Source: an uncultured Dyadobacter sp.
Lineage (GTDB): Bacteria > Bacteroidota > Bacteroidia > Cytophagales > Spirosomataceae
NCBI RefSeq assembly: GCF_946482605.1
Contig: NZ_CAMLSE010000041.1
Location: forward strand, 1 to 64,000
Direction: 5' to 3'
DNA: 64,000 nt
In this document: piece by piece, positions 18,717 through 26,460 of the stretch
Layout: each line of letters starts with the position of its first letter
How positions within the stretch are numbered: position 1 is the first letter of the stretch
Notes under the pieces: model-generated
Database searches by the model: none
Seen by the model: only the letters and a program-made list of their open reading frames with translations
What the model was told of the DNA's origin: nothing
Program-made: the position numbers and the translations under genes

Positions 18717-19364
18717 TTATTCTATGCCGCGTAAAGCGCGCCGGTTCTTTATTGCTTCAAGCTCATCAGCGGATGCCCTGCAAATCGTGTGAAGGTTACG
18801 ACGAAGATTCTGAGCGAACAGGTAATTGTCTTCAAATTCCTTACCGAGCAGTTCAATCCGCTGTATCCTTTCATCGTCGCTCATTTGAAGCTGACCGTCT
18901 CTGATGACGGCAAAAAAGCCGTTCACTAGGGTTTGACAGTCATCATAGAGTGTTTTGAGCGCTGTCAGCATCTGCTTTTTTTGCTGATCGTCGATTGTTT
19001 CACACTGGGCGATTTCCGCAGGCATCATCTCACAAACCTCGTTGATGTTTCCGTGCAAATCGGTTATGTGCTCTGGCCGCGATAGTGAGCTGATACCAGA
19101 CTTGACGATCAGCAGTGAATCGAAGCGGTTTTTATGGAGTTTAAATTCGCCGTTTTTGATCTGATGAATTGTTGCAAGGCCCTGCTTGGCGATCTTATAT
19201 CCTTTCTTGGTGAGCTCAAGGTAAATTTTTAGCTGCGCAATCTGCTCCTTAAGATATTCCCGCTGGGTCTTATTTTGACGGAACCATTCCTTGAACTTTT
19301 GCGCCTGCGCGCTTGCTGCGGCAAAAGTGAGCCACAGGGCAAGCAATAGTGTTCTCTTTTTCAT
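18717..19364 (-). CDS. Secreted coiled-coil conjugation protein, paralogue 2
   Basis: 215 residues from the ATG at 19364 (MKKRTLLLALWLTFAAASAQAQ, a clean signal peptide). A frame opening at 19385 would overlap the preceding gene. The mature part is helical and charged (QREYLKEQIAQLKIYLELTK), with two Cys pairs around EVCEMMPAEIAQCE. It is clearly related to the protein encoded downstream. Probably periplasmic and part of the mating apparatus. Confidence 0.7.
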   Translation of the reverse strand: MKKRTLLLALWLTFAAASAQAQKFKEWFRQNKTQREYLKEQIAQLKIYLELTKKGYKIAKQGLATIHQIKNGEFKLHKNRFDSLLIVKSGISSLSRPEHITDLHGNINEVCEMMPAEIAQCETIDDQQKKQMLTALKTLYDDCQTLVNGFFAVIRDGQLQMSDDERIQRIELLGKEFEDNYLFAQNLRRNLHTICRASADELEAIKNRRALRGIE

Positions 19365-19371
19365 AAAATGC

Positions 19372-20049
19372 TCATTGAATTCCATATAGCTCTTTGACTA
19401 TCTTCGCGTCAAACTCATTTCTTGCCCTGGAAAGGCTTAGCAGCTTGTTTTCCTGATTGAATGAGCTTAGCTCGTCATAAACCTGGTCAGCTGCCTTCCC
19501 GGCGCGCTCAATGATTTCGAGCCGCTTGACATCAGTCATTTCAGTCGCGAAAGATTTTACAACCAGTTCCAAAAGCTCAACGCTTCGGGCTGTCTCTTCG
19601 AGCATTCCCTCATAAACGGTGCTCATCTGCGAAAGCTCAGTTGCCGTAAAGTGCTTGTCGTTTCTGAACAGGGTCCAGGCGGTCTGGTATTGCCTAACGA
19701 TCTGAGCTTGCCGGTCTGCAATTGCCTTCACGCGGAAATAATAGCTGACTACGGCCCTGACTTTTTTTAGCTCCTGGTAATACTCCCGGTATAGGTCCCT
19801 TTGTTTCTTTACCCAATCCTCGATTTCGTCCAGCTTTAGTTTAGCCATTGTGTTTTCAAGCGCTTTTTGGGCATTTTGAAGCCTGATCTGCCTGTTCTGT
19901 CTGCGCTGGACTAGCAGGTCAAAAGCCCTGACCACCCTTTTCACCGCCTGCTTGATGATCTCAGCCCAGGGGATGGCCGCTTGCGCTTCTTTCAAGGGCG
20001 TGGCGGCCATAAAAAAGACCAGCGCTAACATAAATATCTTCCTTACCAT
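19372..20049 (-). CDS. Secreted coiled-coil conjugation protein, paralogue 1
   Basis: 225 residues with a signal peptide (IFMLALVFFMAATPLKEAQA) and long coiled-coil stretches (QKALENTMAKLKLDEIEDWVK). It resembles the TraI/DUF4141 type in size, secretion and position immediately after the VirB4-like gene. The C-terminal part (TDVKRLEIIERAGKAADQVY) lines up with the DDER..I blocks of the next two genes, suggesting a three-member family. Role inferred: periplasmic component of the channel. Confidence 0.7.
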   Translation of the reverse strand: MVRKIFMLALVFFMAATPLKEAQAAIPWAEIIKQAVKRVVRAFDLLVQRRQNRQIRLQNAQKALENTMAKLKLDEIEDWVKKQRDLYREYYQELKKVRAVVSYYFRVKAIADRQAQIVRQYQTAWTLFRNDKHFTATELSQMSTVYEGMLEETARSVELLELVVKSFATEMTDVKRLEIIERAGKAADQVYDELSSFNQENKLLSLSRARNEFDAKIVKELYGIQ

Positions 20050-20067
20050 ACTGCATCTTAGTTTTTT

Positions 20068-22530
20068 TCAACTGTTCTTTTCCCGCATTTCCTTCGCCAA
20101 AGCGCCCACGGCGAGCTCCATGCTTCCCAGGGCCTGCGCATACTGCTGGACTTTGAGTTTCTCGGTCTGCTCTGTGGTATAGGTCAGATACTCTTCCAGA
20201 CTAACTTCGGTCCGGTATACTTTTGAGAGCACTCCGCCCAGACTGATAAATACCTCTTTGTAGCGAAGCATCGGATCATTGGCCTTGTTGACTGAAAGCA
20301 CTAGGGATTTCTCCTTTTCGGTCAGGCCTAGCAGTTCCTGTATCTGGTCAAATTTGTTTTGGTATTTGCTTTGGTCCAGCAGAATTTTGCAATCCGAGTT
20401 GTTGATGATTGCCTGTTTAACGATCGGGGAGGATATGATATCCTCGACCTCTTGGGTGACTACAATCGCCTCGCCAAAGAACTTGCGCACTGTCTTGAAA
20501 AGGTATTTAATGTACTCGGCCATTCCCTCTTTCGCGATCGCCTTCCATGCTTCTTCGATCAGTATCACCTTTCTGATTCCGGAAAGCTTTCTCATCTTGG
20601 AAATGAACACTTCCATAATGATGATGGTCACGATCGGGAAAAGTATCGGGTGCTCTTTGATGTTGTCAAGCTCGAAGACGATAAAACGCTCTGAGAGCAG
20701 GTCAATATTTTCTTTCGCGTTCAGAAGGTAATCGAATTCCCCGCCCCGATAATAAGGCCTGAGAACGTAAAGGAAGTTGCCAATATCAAAGTCTTTTTCT
20801 TTGACTTTGTCCGCTTGCAAAATCTTGACGAAAGTGCTCTGCAAGAACTCGTAAAAAGTATCAAAGCAGGGGAAGATCGCACTTTCTTGAACGTGCTCGT
20901 AGTACCTGGTCAGTGCAACGGACAAGGCCACGTATTCAGAGCGCCTGAAGGTCTCGTCGTCTTTTTTCCAGAGCGCGAGCAGCAGCGTTTTTATACTTTC
21001 CTTTTTTTCGGTGTCAAGCACACCCCCTTCGGCAATAAAAAACGGGTTGAAACGGATCGGATTTTTCTCCTCGTAAGTGAAATAGTAGCCACAGACCATA
21101 TCGCACAGCCCCTTGTAACTATGGCCCACATCAACCAGCACGATATGCGCTCCTGACTCATAATATGCCCTGACCATATGATTGGTAAAGAAACTTTTCC
21201 CGCTACCGGAAGGGCCCAGTATAAATTTGTTACGGTTTGTACAGATGCCTTTCCGGATGGGCTCGTCTGAGATATCGGCTAGCACAGGCTTTCCCGTCAG
21301 CCGGTCTCCGAGCCGGATACCGAACGGGCCTTTCGAGGACCGGTAGGGTGCTTCCAGGTTCAGGAAACAGGCCGCCTGTTCTGCGAAAGTGTCAAACGTA
21401 TCGTTAATCGGGAAATCAGCCGCATTTCCGGGGATTCCCGCCCAGAAGATCTGTGGAGCACCTGCCGACTCCTGCTTGGCGGAAGTGTCCAGCTGAGCCA
21501 GCGCCGAAGACACCCGGCTTTTAAGCTCCTTTACCGACGAATGATCGTCCGTAAAAGCGAGCACGTTGAAATGTGCTTTGACAGGAAGCCGCTGCTCGCG
21601 GATCGCTTCATTAAGAAATTCATTGGTCGCATCCAGCGCCAGGCTGTTTTCCCTTTCATAAAGCGAGAGTGATTGCAACCTGAGGCGCTTGCTCTCGAGT
21701 CTTTTGAGCGTCTTTTCGCTGTCTGCTGTAAAAATATACTGATTGTAAATGTGGTCGCAGTGCAGCAGCTCTCCCAGTAGGGTGGCAAAACCAATGCTGA
21801 ATTTTGTCCGGTCAGTCGAGTAGCGCTCGTAAGTCGTTGCTGCGCTGCAAAGTCCGGGTAAATCAGCCGCGTCAGCCAGTGTGTACAAACTGCACCGCCG
21901 GTCGCCAACCTGGATGCCTTTGTCAAATGTGATATCCCGCAGAAGGCGCTGCTCGTTTCCGGTGAGCAGAAAAGCATACCGCTCGATTAAACCAGCCCTT
22001 CTGGCCTGGCTTAAAAGATCCTGGTCACGCAACTGGACCAGCCGCATCATTCCGGTATCTTCTAAGATTCGCTTAAATTGCCCTGCACTGTCAAGAAAAT
22101 CGTCCAGGACGGCTTTACTTAGCGTCAGCTTTGGCGAAATTGAGCTTCTTAACAGGTTGCTGGTCAGTGAATTTGAAAGCTTTCGTTCGCCTGGGGACTT
22201 GGTCAACATCACAAAGCACTCGTGGTCCAGATATGGCCTTCCAGTGAAAAATTGATCGCTTGACCGGCTAAGAAAGCTTGCAGCTCTATCTTGTTTTGCG
22301 GAGAACTGGTTTGTAATAAACCAGTCCTGTTTATGCAAAACAGCCTGATTGGGCAAGACTTTGACCGCTTTGACCCAGGTCTGGTGAAAGGCATCGTACT
22401 GGGGCTCAGAAAGTGTGAAAATCTCAGGCAGCTCGGCCCGGAATACGATTGTCACATCCCCTTGGCGCGAAAGGATCAAATCGTGCTCAACGTCCATAAT
22501 TGGGAGTATTTCATCAAGTAGCTTTTCCAT
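20068..22530 (-). CDS. traG: Conjugation ATPase TraG (VirB4-like)
   Basis: 820 residues from the ATG at 22530 (MEKLLDEILPIMDVEHD); the open frame reaches 22566, inside traF. Walker A is GPSGSGKS (residues 439-446). A Walker B-like hydrophobic run ending in acidic residues is seen in VILIEEAWKAIAKEGMAEY, and VTQEVEDIISS matches the VirB4 motif. The N-terminal half is the TraC/CagE-like domain. This enzyme powers pilus assembly and DNA transfer at the inner membrane. Overlap of 17 bp with traF indicates coupled translation. Confidence 0.92.
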   Translation of the reverse strand: MEKLLDEILPIMDVEHDLILSRQGDVTIVFRAELPEIFTLSEPQYDAFHQTWVKAVKVLPNQAVLHKQDWFITNQFSAKQDRAASFLSRSSDQFFTGRPYLDHECFVMLTKSPGERKLSNSLTSNLLRSSISPKLTLSKAVLDDFLDSAGQFKRILEDTGMMRLVQLRDQDLLSQARRAGLIERYAFLLTGNEQRLLRDITFDKGIQVGDRRCSLYTLADAADLPGLCSAATTYERYSTDRTKFSIGFATLLGELLHCDHIYNQYIFTADSEKTLKRLESKRLRLQSLSLYERENSLALDATNEFLNEAIREQRLPVKAHFNVLAFTDDHSSVKELKSRVSSALAQLDTSAKQESAGAPQIFWAGIPGNAADFPINDTFDTFAEQAACFLNLEAPYRSSKGPFGIRLGDRLTGKPVLADISDEPIRKGICTNRNKFILGPSGSGKSFFTNHMVRAYYESGAHIVLVDVGHSYKGLCDMVCGYYFTYEEKNPIRFNPFFIAEGGVLDTEKKESIKTLLLALWKKDDETFRRSEYVALSVALTRYYEHVQESAIFPCFDTFYEFLQSTFVKILQADKVKEKDFDIGNFLYVLRPYYRGGEFDYLLNAKENIDLLSERFIVFELDNIKEHPILFPIVTIIIMEVFISKMRKLSGIRKVILIEEAWKAIAKEGMAEYIKYLFKTVRKFFGEAIVVTQEVEDIISSPIVKQAIINNSDCKILLDQSKYQNKFDQIQELLGLTEKEKSLVLSVNKANDPMLRYKEVFISLGGVLSKVYRTEVSLEEYLTYTTEQTEKLKVQQYAQALGSMELAVGALAKEMREKNS

Positions 22531-22861
22531 CGGCTTTAACTTTTTCAGATTTGCATAAAAAACCAACTCTTGAAGTTGCCTTCACACGTTTTGGGATTTT
22601 CCTTGCTGCGTAAGCTTTCAGAAGTCCGTGCTCGCCATAGGTCTCACTGAGCTGAAAAATCAGCATGAGCGATCCGGCGGCAAGGCAGCAAGAGATCAGA
22701 AGGCATGCGTATGTATTGATACCAAGCACATACATCAGTGCGTAAGCGATCATCACCGAGAACATTGCCCCGCCGGCATACCAGATGTACTGGCCCTTTA
22801 AACCGCGGAAGACAATGCTCCGGTTGATGCCCTTATTGATTTCAAAGGTGGTCCGTGCCAT
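22514..22861 (-). CDS. traF: Conjugative transfer protein TraF (DUF4133)
   Basis: 115 residues with the DUF4133 signature INKGINRSIVFRGLKGQYIW at the N-terminus and two membrane segments (YIWYAGGAMFSVMIAYALMY and ACLLISCCLAAGSLMLIFQL). It corresponds to VirB3-like proteins that dock the VirB4-like ATPase, whose gene it overlaps. Length is typical. Confidence 0.88.
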   Translation of the reverse strand: MARTTFEINKGINRSIVFRGLKGQYIWYAGGAMFSVMIAYALMYVLGINTYACLLISCCLAAGSLMLIFQLSETYGEHGLLKAYAARKIPKRVKATSRVGFLCKSEKVKADGKAT

Positions 22862-22886
22862 TACGGATAAAGCTATACGTGATGGC

Positions 22887-23210
22887 TTACAGACCGAAGA
22901 ACGATTGCAGCACAGTGGCTACAACCACCAGAAAAATGCAGCTGCCAAACCATGCGGCAGCAACTTTTCCCGTGTCCTGGTCGCCAGCGTTCCATTTCTG
23001 GAACACTTTAACCGCCCCCACTAAGCCTAGCACAGCACCGATCGCGTACATTAAATTGGTACCCGGCTCAAAATAGGACCTAACCTGCGAGTCAGCTTCC
23101 TGGATACCGGCCGCGCCATCTTGTGCCCAGGCTTTCATCGATGCCGCAGTTGCGGCCAGCGTCAACATCAGGGCATACCAGGCCCGTGGATTCTTGCTCC
23201 TCATTTTCAT
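22887..23210 (-). CDS. traE: Conjugative transfer protein TraE (DUF4134)
   Basis: 107 residues: a signal peptide ending AWAQ, then two membrane segments (NLMYAIGAVLGLVGAVKVFQ and AAAWFGSCIFLVVVATVLQS) joined by KWNAGDQDTGK. These are hallmarks of DUF4134/TraE, the likely pilin-like or VirB2-like component. It is followed by traF after 25 bp. Confidence 0.88.
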   Translation of the reverse strand: MKMRSKNPRAWYALMLTLAATAASMKAWAQDGAAGIQEADSQVRSYFEPGTNLMYAIGAVLGLVGAVKVFQKWNAGDQDTGKVAAAWFGSCIFLVVVATVLQSFFGL

Positions 23211-23308
23211 ACTCCTCTATCCGTTTAAGTTGAACATGCTTTGTATAGGCCACCTTATGGCGCCCCTCCGCCAAAGCGGAAGGGGCCAAAATGGCGGCAG
23301 GGCGTCCA

Positions 23309-23797
23309 TCACACCATACTCCAAACCTCTCTTTTATCACCCTCGCTTAGGTGTATGGAGCCATATTTTGCGCATTCGGCATCTATCCGGTTGTTCACCG
23401 CAGCCTGGAAAGGTGTACCTTTTAGCGTCTTGTATTCTTTCAGGATCAGATGCAGCATTTGCATTAAATCCTGCTTGGTGTAATCTTTTCGGTGTGCCTC
23501 CTCGATTTCTTCAATCAGATGGTCGACCAGTTTTTCGACGTCTGCGAACAGCTCCTCATTTTGCCAGGCGGGCGGCTTATTGAAAGCATCGTGGTCGCTC
23601 TCATCCAGGAACGACTCGTCATCGGGCTCCTTTTCAGCCGCCGGTAGATCGACGGAAGGCCTTTGCTTGTTTGGTCTGGGATTAACCAGGTTTTTGATTT
23701 CTGTCTTGTAGAATTTTAAAGCGACCCAACCGTAGTAGAGCGCAATTACTGCCGCGGCGGCAAGGGCATAATAATGCCAGGGGCTTTCTTTGGCCAT
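23309..23797 (-). CDS. Membrane-anchored protein, first gene of the tra operon
   Basis: 162 residues with one N-terminal membrane helix (YYALAAAAVIALYYGWVALKF), an acidic linker (EKEPDDESFLDESDHD) and a helical cytoplasmic end. No family recognised. It is the first gene of the leftward operon, 98 bp before traE, and just downstream of the inverted repeat at 23885-23915. Possibly a regulator or scaffold of transfer; the sequence does not say. Confidence 0.6.
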   Translation of the reverse strand: MAKESPWHYYALAAAAVIALYYGWVALKFYKTEIKNLVNPRPNKQRPSVDLPAAEKEPDDESFLDESDHDAFNKPPAWQNEELFADVEKLVDHLIEEIEEAHRKDYTKQDLMQMLHLILKEYKTLKGTPFQAAVNNRIDAECAKYGSIHLSEGDKREVWSMV

Positions 23798-23884
23798 GAT
23801 TGGAAATGGTTACAAATTGTTTTCAGATCATCACCGGTACTGACAACTCCGGTGATGTATGCTACAAAGTAACCGTCCAGATGG

Positions 23885-23915
23885 GGTTGCAAAAAAGTAC
23901 AACTTTGTTGCAACC
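23885..23915. promoter_or_regulatory. Inverted repeat, probable tra operon operator
   Basis: Two 14-bp arms, GGTTGCAAAAAAGT and ACTTTGTTGCAACC, face each other across 3 bp with a single mismatch, and a further TTGCAACC half-site follows at about 23919-23926. On the minus strand a TTTTTTG...TACTTTG pair resembles the Bacteroidota -33/-7 promoter upstream of the first tra gene. It is likely a repressor site for the operon. Confidence 0.5.
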
Positions 23916-24003
23916 CTTTTGCAACCCTTCAGAGATTTAGGATGCATTTTGATTTCCCTGGCAGAATGGAAAGCAAGGTGGGATAGGATGTGCCTATGGG
24001 ATA

Positions 24004-24282
24004 TCAGTAGATAAATAGTTCTGGGAGTATGGCTTTAAAATGATCAATCACTTCCCAATACTGCTGAGAGGAATTTAGGCTCGCGTGTACTGCGGAAAAT
24101 TCGAAAAGTCGATTTGAGCGCCCATCGTGTAGGAAGTAATGGGAGGAGCCTGGAAAAGTGTAGATTTTTGCGGGAAGAAGTTCCGAAGAAATCCAACCGA
24201 GGTGCGGGATGAAATCAGTGATTTCGAATCCGCGGACTTCTTTGATAAGCTGATAGGGTTGTGCCATGACCTTTTTGGTCAA
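24004..24282 (-). CDS. Hypothetical 92-residue protein
   Basis: No recognised family. The sequence has ordinary protein character (PYQLIKEVRGFEITDFIPHL; HYFLHDGRSNRLFEFSAVHA) and an alternative start at 24264 (MAQPYQL). It lies between the tra operon promoter region and the XRE regulator, on the same strand as both. The coding call rests on composition only. Confidence 0.45.
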   Translation of the reverse strand: MTKKVMAQPYQLIKEVRGFEITDFIPHLGWISSELLPAKIYTFPGSSHYFLHDGRSNRLFEFSAVHASLNSSQQYWEVIDHFKAILPELFIY

Positions 24283-24374
24283 GTTACGGAACGGCTGGCT
24301 GCGTGTGTCGCCTTATGTATTTATCGGCAGGTGATGATTATTTAAAGGAATATTTTCAATCGATTACTTTCTAA

Positions 24375-24611
24375 TTATTTAGAAAGGTGTTCTATTTTCT
24401 TGAAGATAGTTGAAACAGGAACGTCTAGACCTTCACATAGCGCAACAATAGTTGTAAGAGCCATATTGACTTTGCCTTTAGCGATTCGCTGAACTTGAGA
24501 ATATTCAAGTCCAGAAGCAGCTGCCAACTTTCTCAAACTCAAGTTTTTCTCCTTCGCTATCTCTAGGATCGCTTCTGCAAATTTTTGAAGTATTTGGTCC
24601 CTGCTATTCAT
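24375..24611 (-). CDS. XRE-family (Cro/C1-type) transcriptional regulator
   Basis: 78 residues that consist almost wholly of a HTH_3 domain: NLSLRKLAAASGLEYSQVQR is the helix-turn-helix, followed by GKVNMALTTIVALCEGLDV. Proteins this small act as dimeric repressors binding palindromes. A perfect 28-bp palindrome lies 28 bp upstream of the start (24640-24667), between possible -33 and -7 boxes of this gene, so autoregulation is likely. It may also control the divergent or neighbouring element genes. Confidence 0.85.
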   Translation of the reverse strand: MNSRDQILQKFAEAILEIAKEKNLSLRKLAAASGLEYSQVQRIAKGKVNMALTTIVALCEGLDVPVSTIFKKIEHLSK

Positions 24612-24639
24612 GCAGGAAAAATCCTCTGATTTGAAAAAT

Positions 24640-24667
24640 ATTTTGACGTATGATCATACGTCAAAAT
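24640..24667. promoter_or_regulatory. Perfect 28-bp palindrome, probable XRE operator
   Basis: The half-site is ATTTTGACGTATGA, and the other half is its exact reverse complement with no spacer. On the minus strand TTTTGACG could be a -33 box and TATTTTTC a -7 box for the XRE gene, so a bound dimer would block that promoter. A TATATTTG box at 24679-24686 may serve the opposite strand. Confidence 0.65.
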
Positions 24668-25125
24668 TAAATTTTGTTTATATTTGTATACTTGTCTAAG
24701 AACTGATACGCAACATCAAAACTCTTCTGTTTGGCATTAAACCGATGAGTTTTATTGTCTTTGATTCTAGAGCCAGAAAATTTAAGTGGTAGTTGCCTTA
24801 TTCACTCTTTCCCAATACAGTTCCTGAGGCATTAGCGTTTGCGCCGAGTAGCACTAACGTGTGTAAGGGCCTTTGAAATGTCAGGAGAGAGTCTCTTTCA
24901 GTTTTTTCGCGAAAGTAATCATCAACAATTTGCTTTGAAAGAAGCAAAATCACTGGAATAGTTATGAGTAATCGACTGATCTTCAAGTTAGTGATTCGCA
25001 AGCCTCAATGAGCGGGTCTATTTAGTTGTCTCGGTACTGGGAAATGTGGCCTGCTGTTCGACAGCGGGGCAGGCTCCTATTGCCCGAGTAATTACCTCCA
25101 TTTTTCACTCCCAATTCAAATTTAC
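24668..25125. other. Stretch between the XRE operator and tlpA-like gene
   Basis: No firm gene. A minus-strand frame of 67 codons (24798-25001, MRITNLKISRLLITIPVILL...) could encode a small membrane peptide but has no supporting context. The promoter of the rightward TlpA/SusC/SusD genes must lie here. Confidence 0.35.
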
Positions 25126-26454
25126 ATGAAAACAGTTCTGTCTTCATTAGGGCGGATATTGCCCTATGTTTTTTATCTGATCCTTGTCTATGTTTTGCTG
25201 TGTCTCTGGCGTCCTGCCGGGGCGCAGTCCATCCGTGCCCTTCAAATCGGCGATACAGTGCCGCAGGTAAGGGTTTCTGGTTTGATGAATATGAACGCGT
25301 CAAGCGTCAAACTTTCTGATTATAAAGGAAAACTGCTCATTATTGACTTTTGGGCGACCTGGTGCGCGCCGTGCGTTGCGATGATGCCGCGTATCGATAG
25401 CTTGCAAAAGCAGTTTGAGGGAAAGGTATATTTTCTTTCGGTGACTGCCGAGCCCGAAAGCAAGGTCACCGCATTTTTGGAAAAGTTTGAGCGTCGCCAA
25501 GGCAAACGTATAAAGCTACCGACAGTGATGGGTGACACCGTTTTGCATAAGTTGTTCCAGCACTCTTCTATTCCGCACTATGTCTGGATTGACCAGGCAG
25601 GCGTGGTTTCCGCAGTCACAGAGCTAGGTGAGATCACCGCCCCAAAAATCCAGGCTTTCCTTGCAGAAAGCGCGGTTTTGTCCGAAAAAAAGGATGAAGC
25701 AAGGATAGCATACAGCCAGGAAAAGCCGTTTCTGGCTGCGGGGAACGGTGGAGATGGGGCGGGACTGATTTACCATTCGGTACTTTCAAAGTATGTGCCG
25801 GGAATCCCGGGCGGATTTTCCTGGAAAATCGATTCGGCATCGGGCAGAAGGATCACTGTCACCAACTGCGCAAGGATATGGCTTTTCCGCATCGCTTACG
25901 GCAGGCCAGGCGGCTGGTTTCATGAAAGCAATGTCAGACTAACGACCAGGGATTCGCTAAAACTTTCCTCTGGGCTTTATGGGCAGCGGTACCTGGACTG
26001 GCTTCGGGATGGAAATGGGTTTTGTTATGAGATCATCGTACCTGCAAGTTTTCAACAGAAAACAAACGAGCTGATGCAGCAGCAACTCCGTGATTTTTTC
26101 CCACAGTATTCCGCAGAAGTGGTCTGTGAACAGCGCAGATCGCTTGCACTTGTCAGCCAAAGCCCGGGCGCTTTAAAGGCGAGCCGGGGTGGCGCGCCGG
26201 TCCTGGAAGTCGGACGTATGGGCTGGAAGGTGCGTAATGTCAGTCCCGGTCGGCTGGTGTCAAGGCTCAATCAGCTTCAAAGCCATCAGCTCACCATTGT
26301 CGATCAGACCGGTTTTGCCGGAACCGTAGATATCGACATAGAGGCGGGGCTTTCTGATCTGGCTTTGCTGAACCGTCAGCTGTCGGCTTATGGGCTAGCC
26401 TTGATTGAAAAGCAGACAGAGCAAGAAGTTTTGGTGATCAGCGATAAACAATAA
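25126..26454 (+). CDS. TlpA-like thioredoxin fused to DUF3738 domain
   Basis: 442 residues. An N-terminal membrane/signal segment (YVFYLILVYVLLCL) is followed by a thioredoxin fold with WCAPC (C80, C83) in the usual TlpA position. The C-terminal third, with GWKVRNVSP, LTIVDQTGFAG and LALIEKQTEQEVLVI, matches the DUF3738 (soil-associated) domain. TlpA proteins act as periplasmic disulfide reductases. The fusion recurs next to SusC/SusD pairs in Bacteroidota. It is 6 bp upstream of the susC-like gene, so it is co-transcribed. The DUF3738 role is unknown. Confidence 0.85.
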   Translation: MKTVLSSLGRILPYVFYLILVYVLLCLWRPAGAQSIRALQIGDTVPQVRVSGLMNMNASSVKLSDYKGKLLIIDFWATWCAPCVAMMPRIDSLQKQFEGKVYFLSVTAEPESKVTAFLEKFERRQGKRIKLPTVMGDTVLHKLFQHSSIPHYVWIDQAGVVSAVTELGEITAPKIQAFLAESAVLSEKKDEARIAYSQEKPFLAAGNGGDGAGLIYHSVLSKYVPGIPGGFSWKIDSASGRRITVTNCARIWLFRIAYGRPGGWFHESNVRLTTRDSLKLSSGLYGQRYLDWLRDGNGFCYEIIVPASFQQKTNELMQQQLRDFFPQYSAEVVCEQRRSLALVSQSPGALKASRGGAPVLEVGRMGWKVRNVSPGRLVSRLNQLQSHQLTIVDQTGFAGTVDIDIEAGLSDLALLNRQLSAYGLALIEKQTEQEVLVISDKQ

Positions 26455-26460
26455 GAGCTC

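Noticed and set aside
18081..20049. Tellurite-resistance TerB proteins
   Set aside because: They have signal peptides and lie inside the transfer operon; TerB is cytoplasmic and lacks these repeats.
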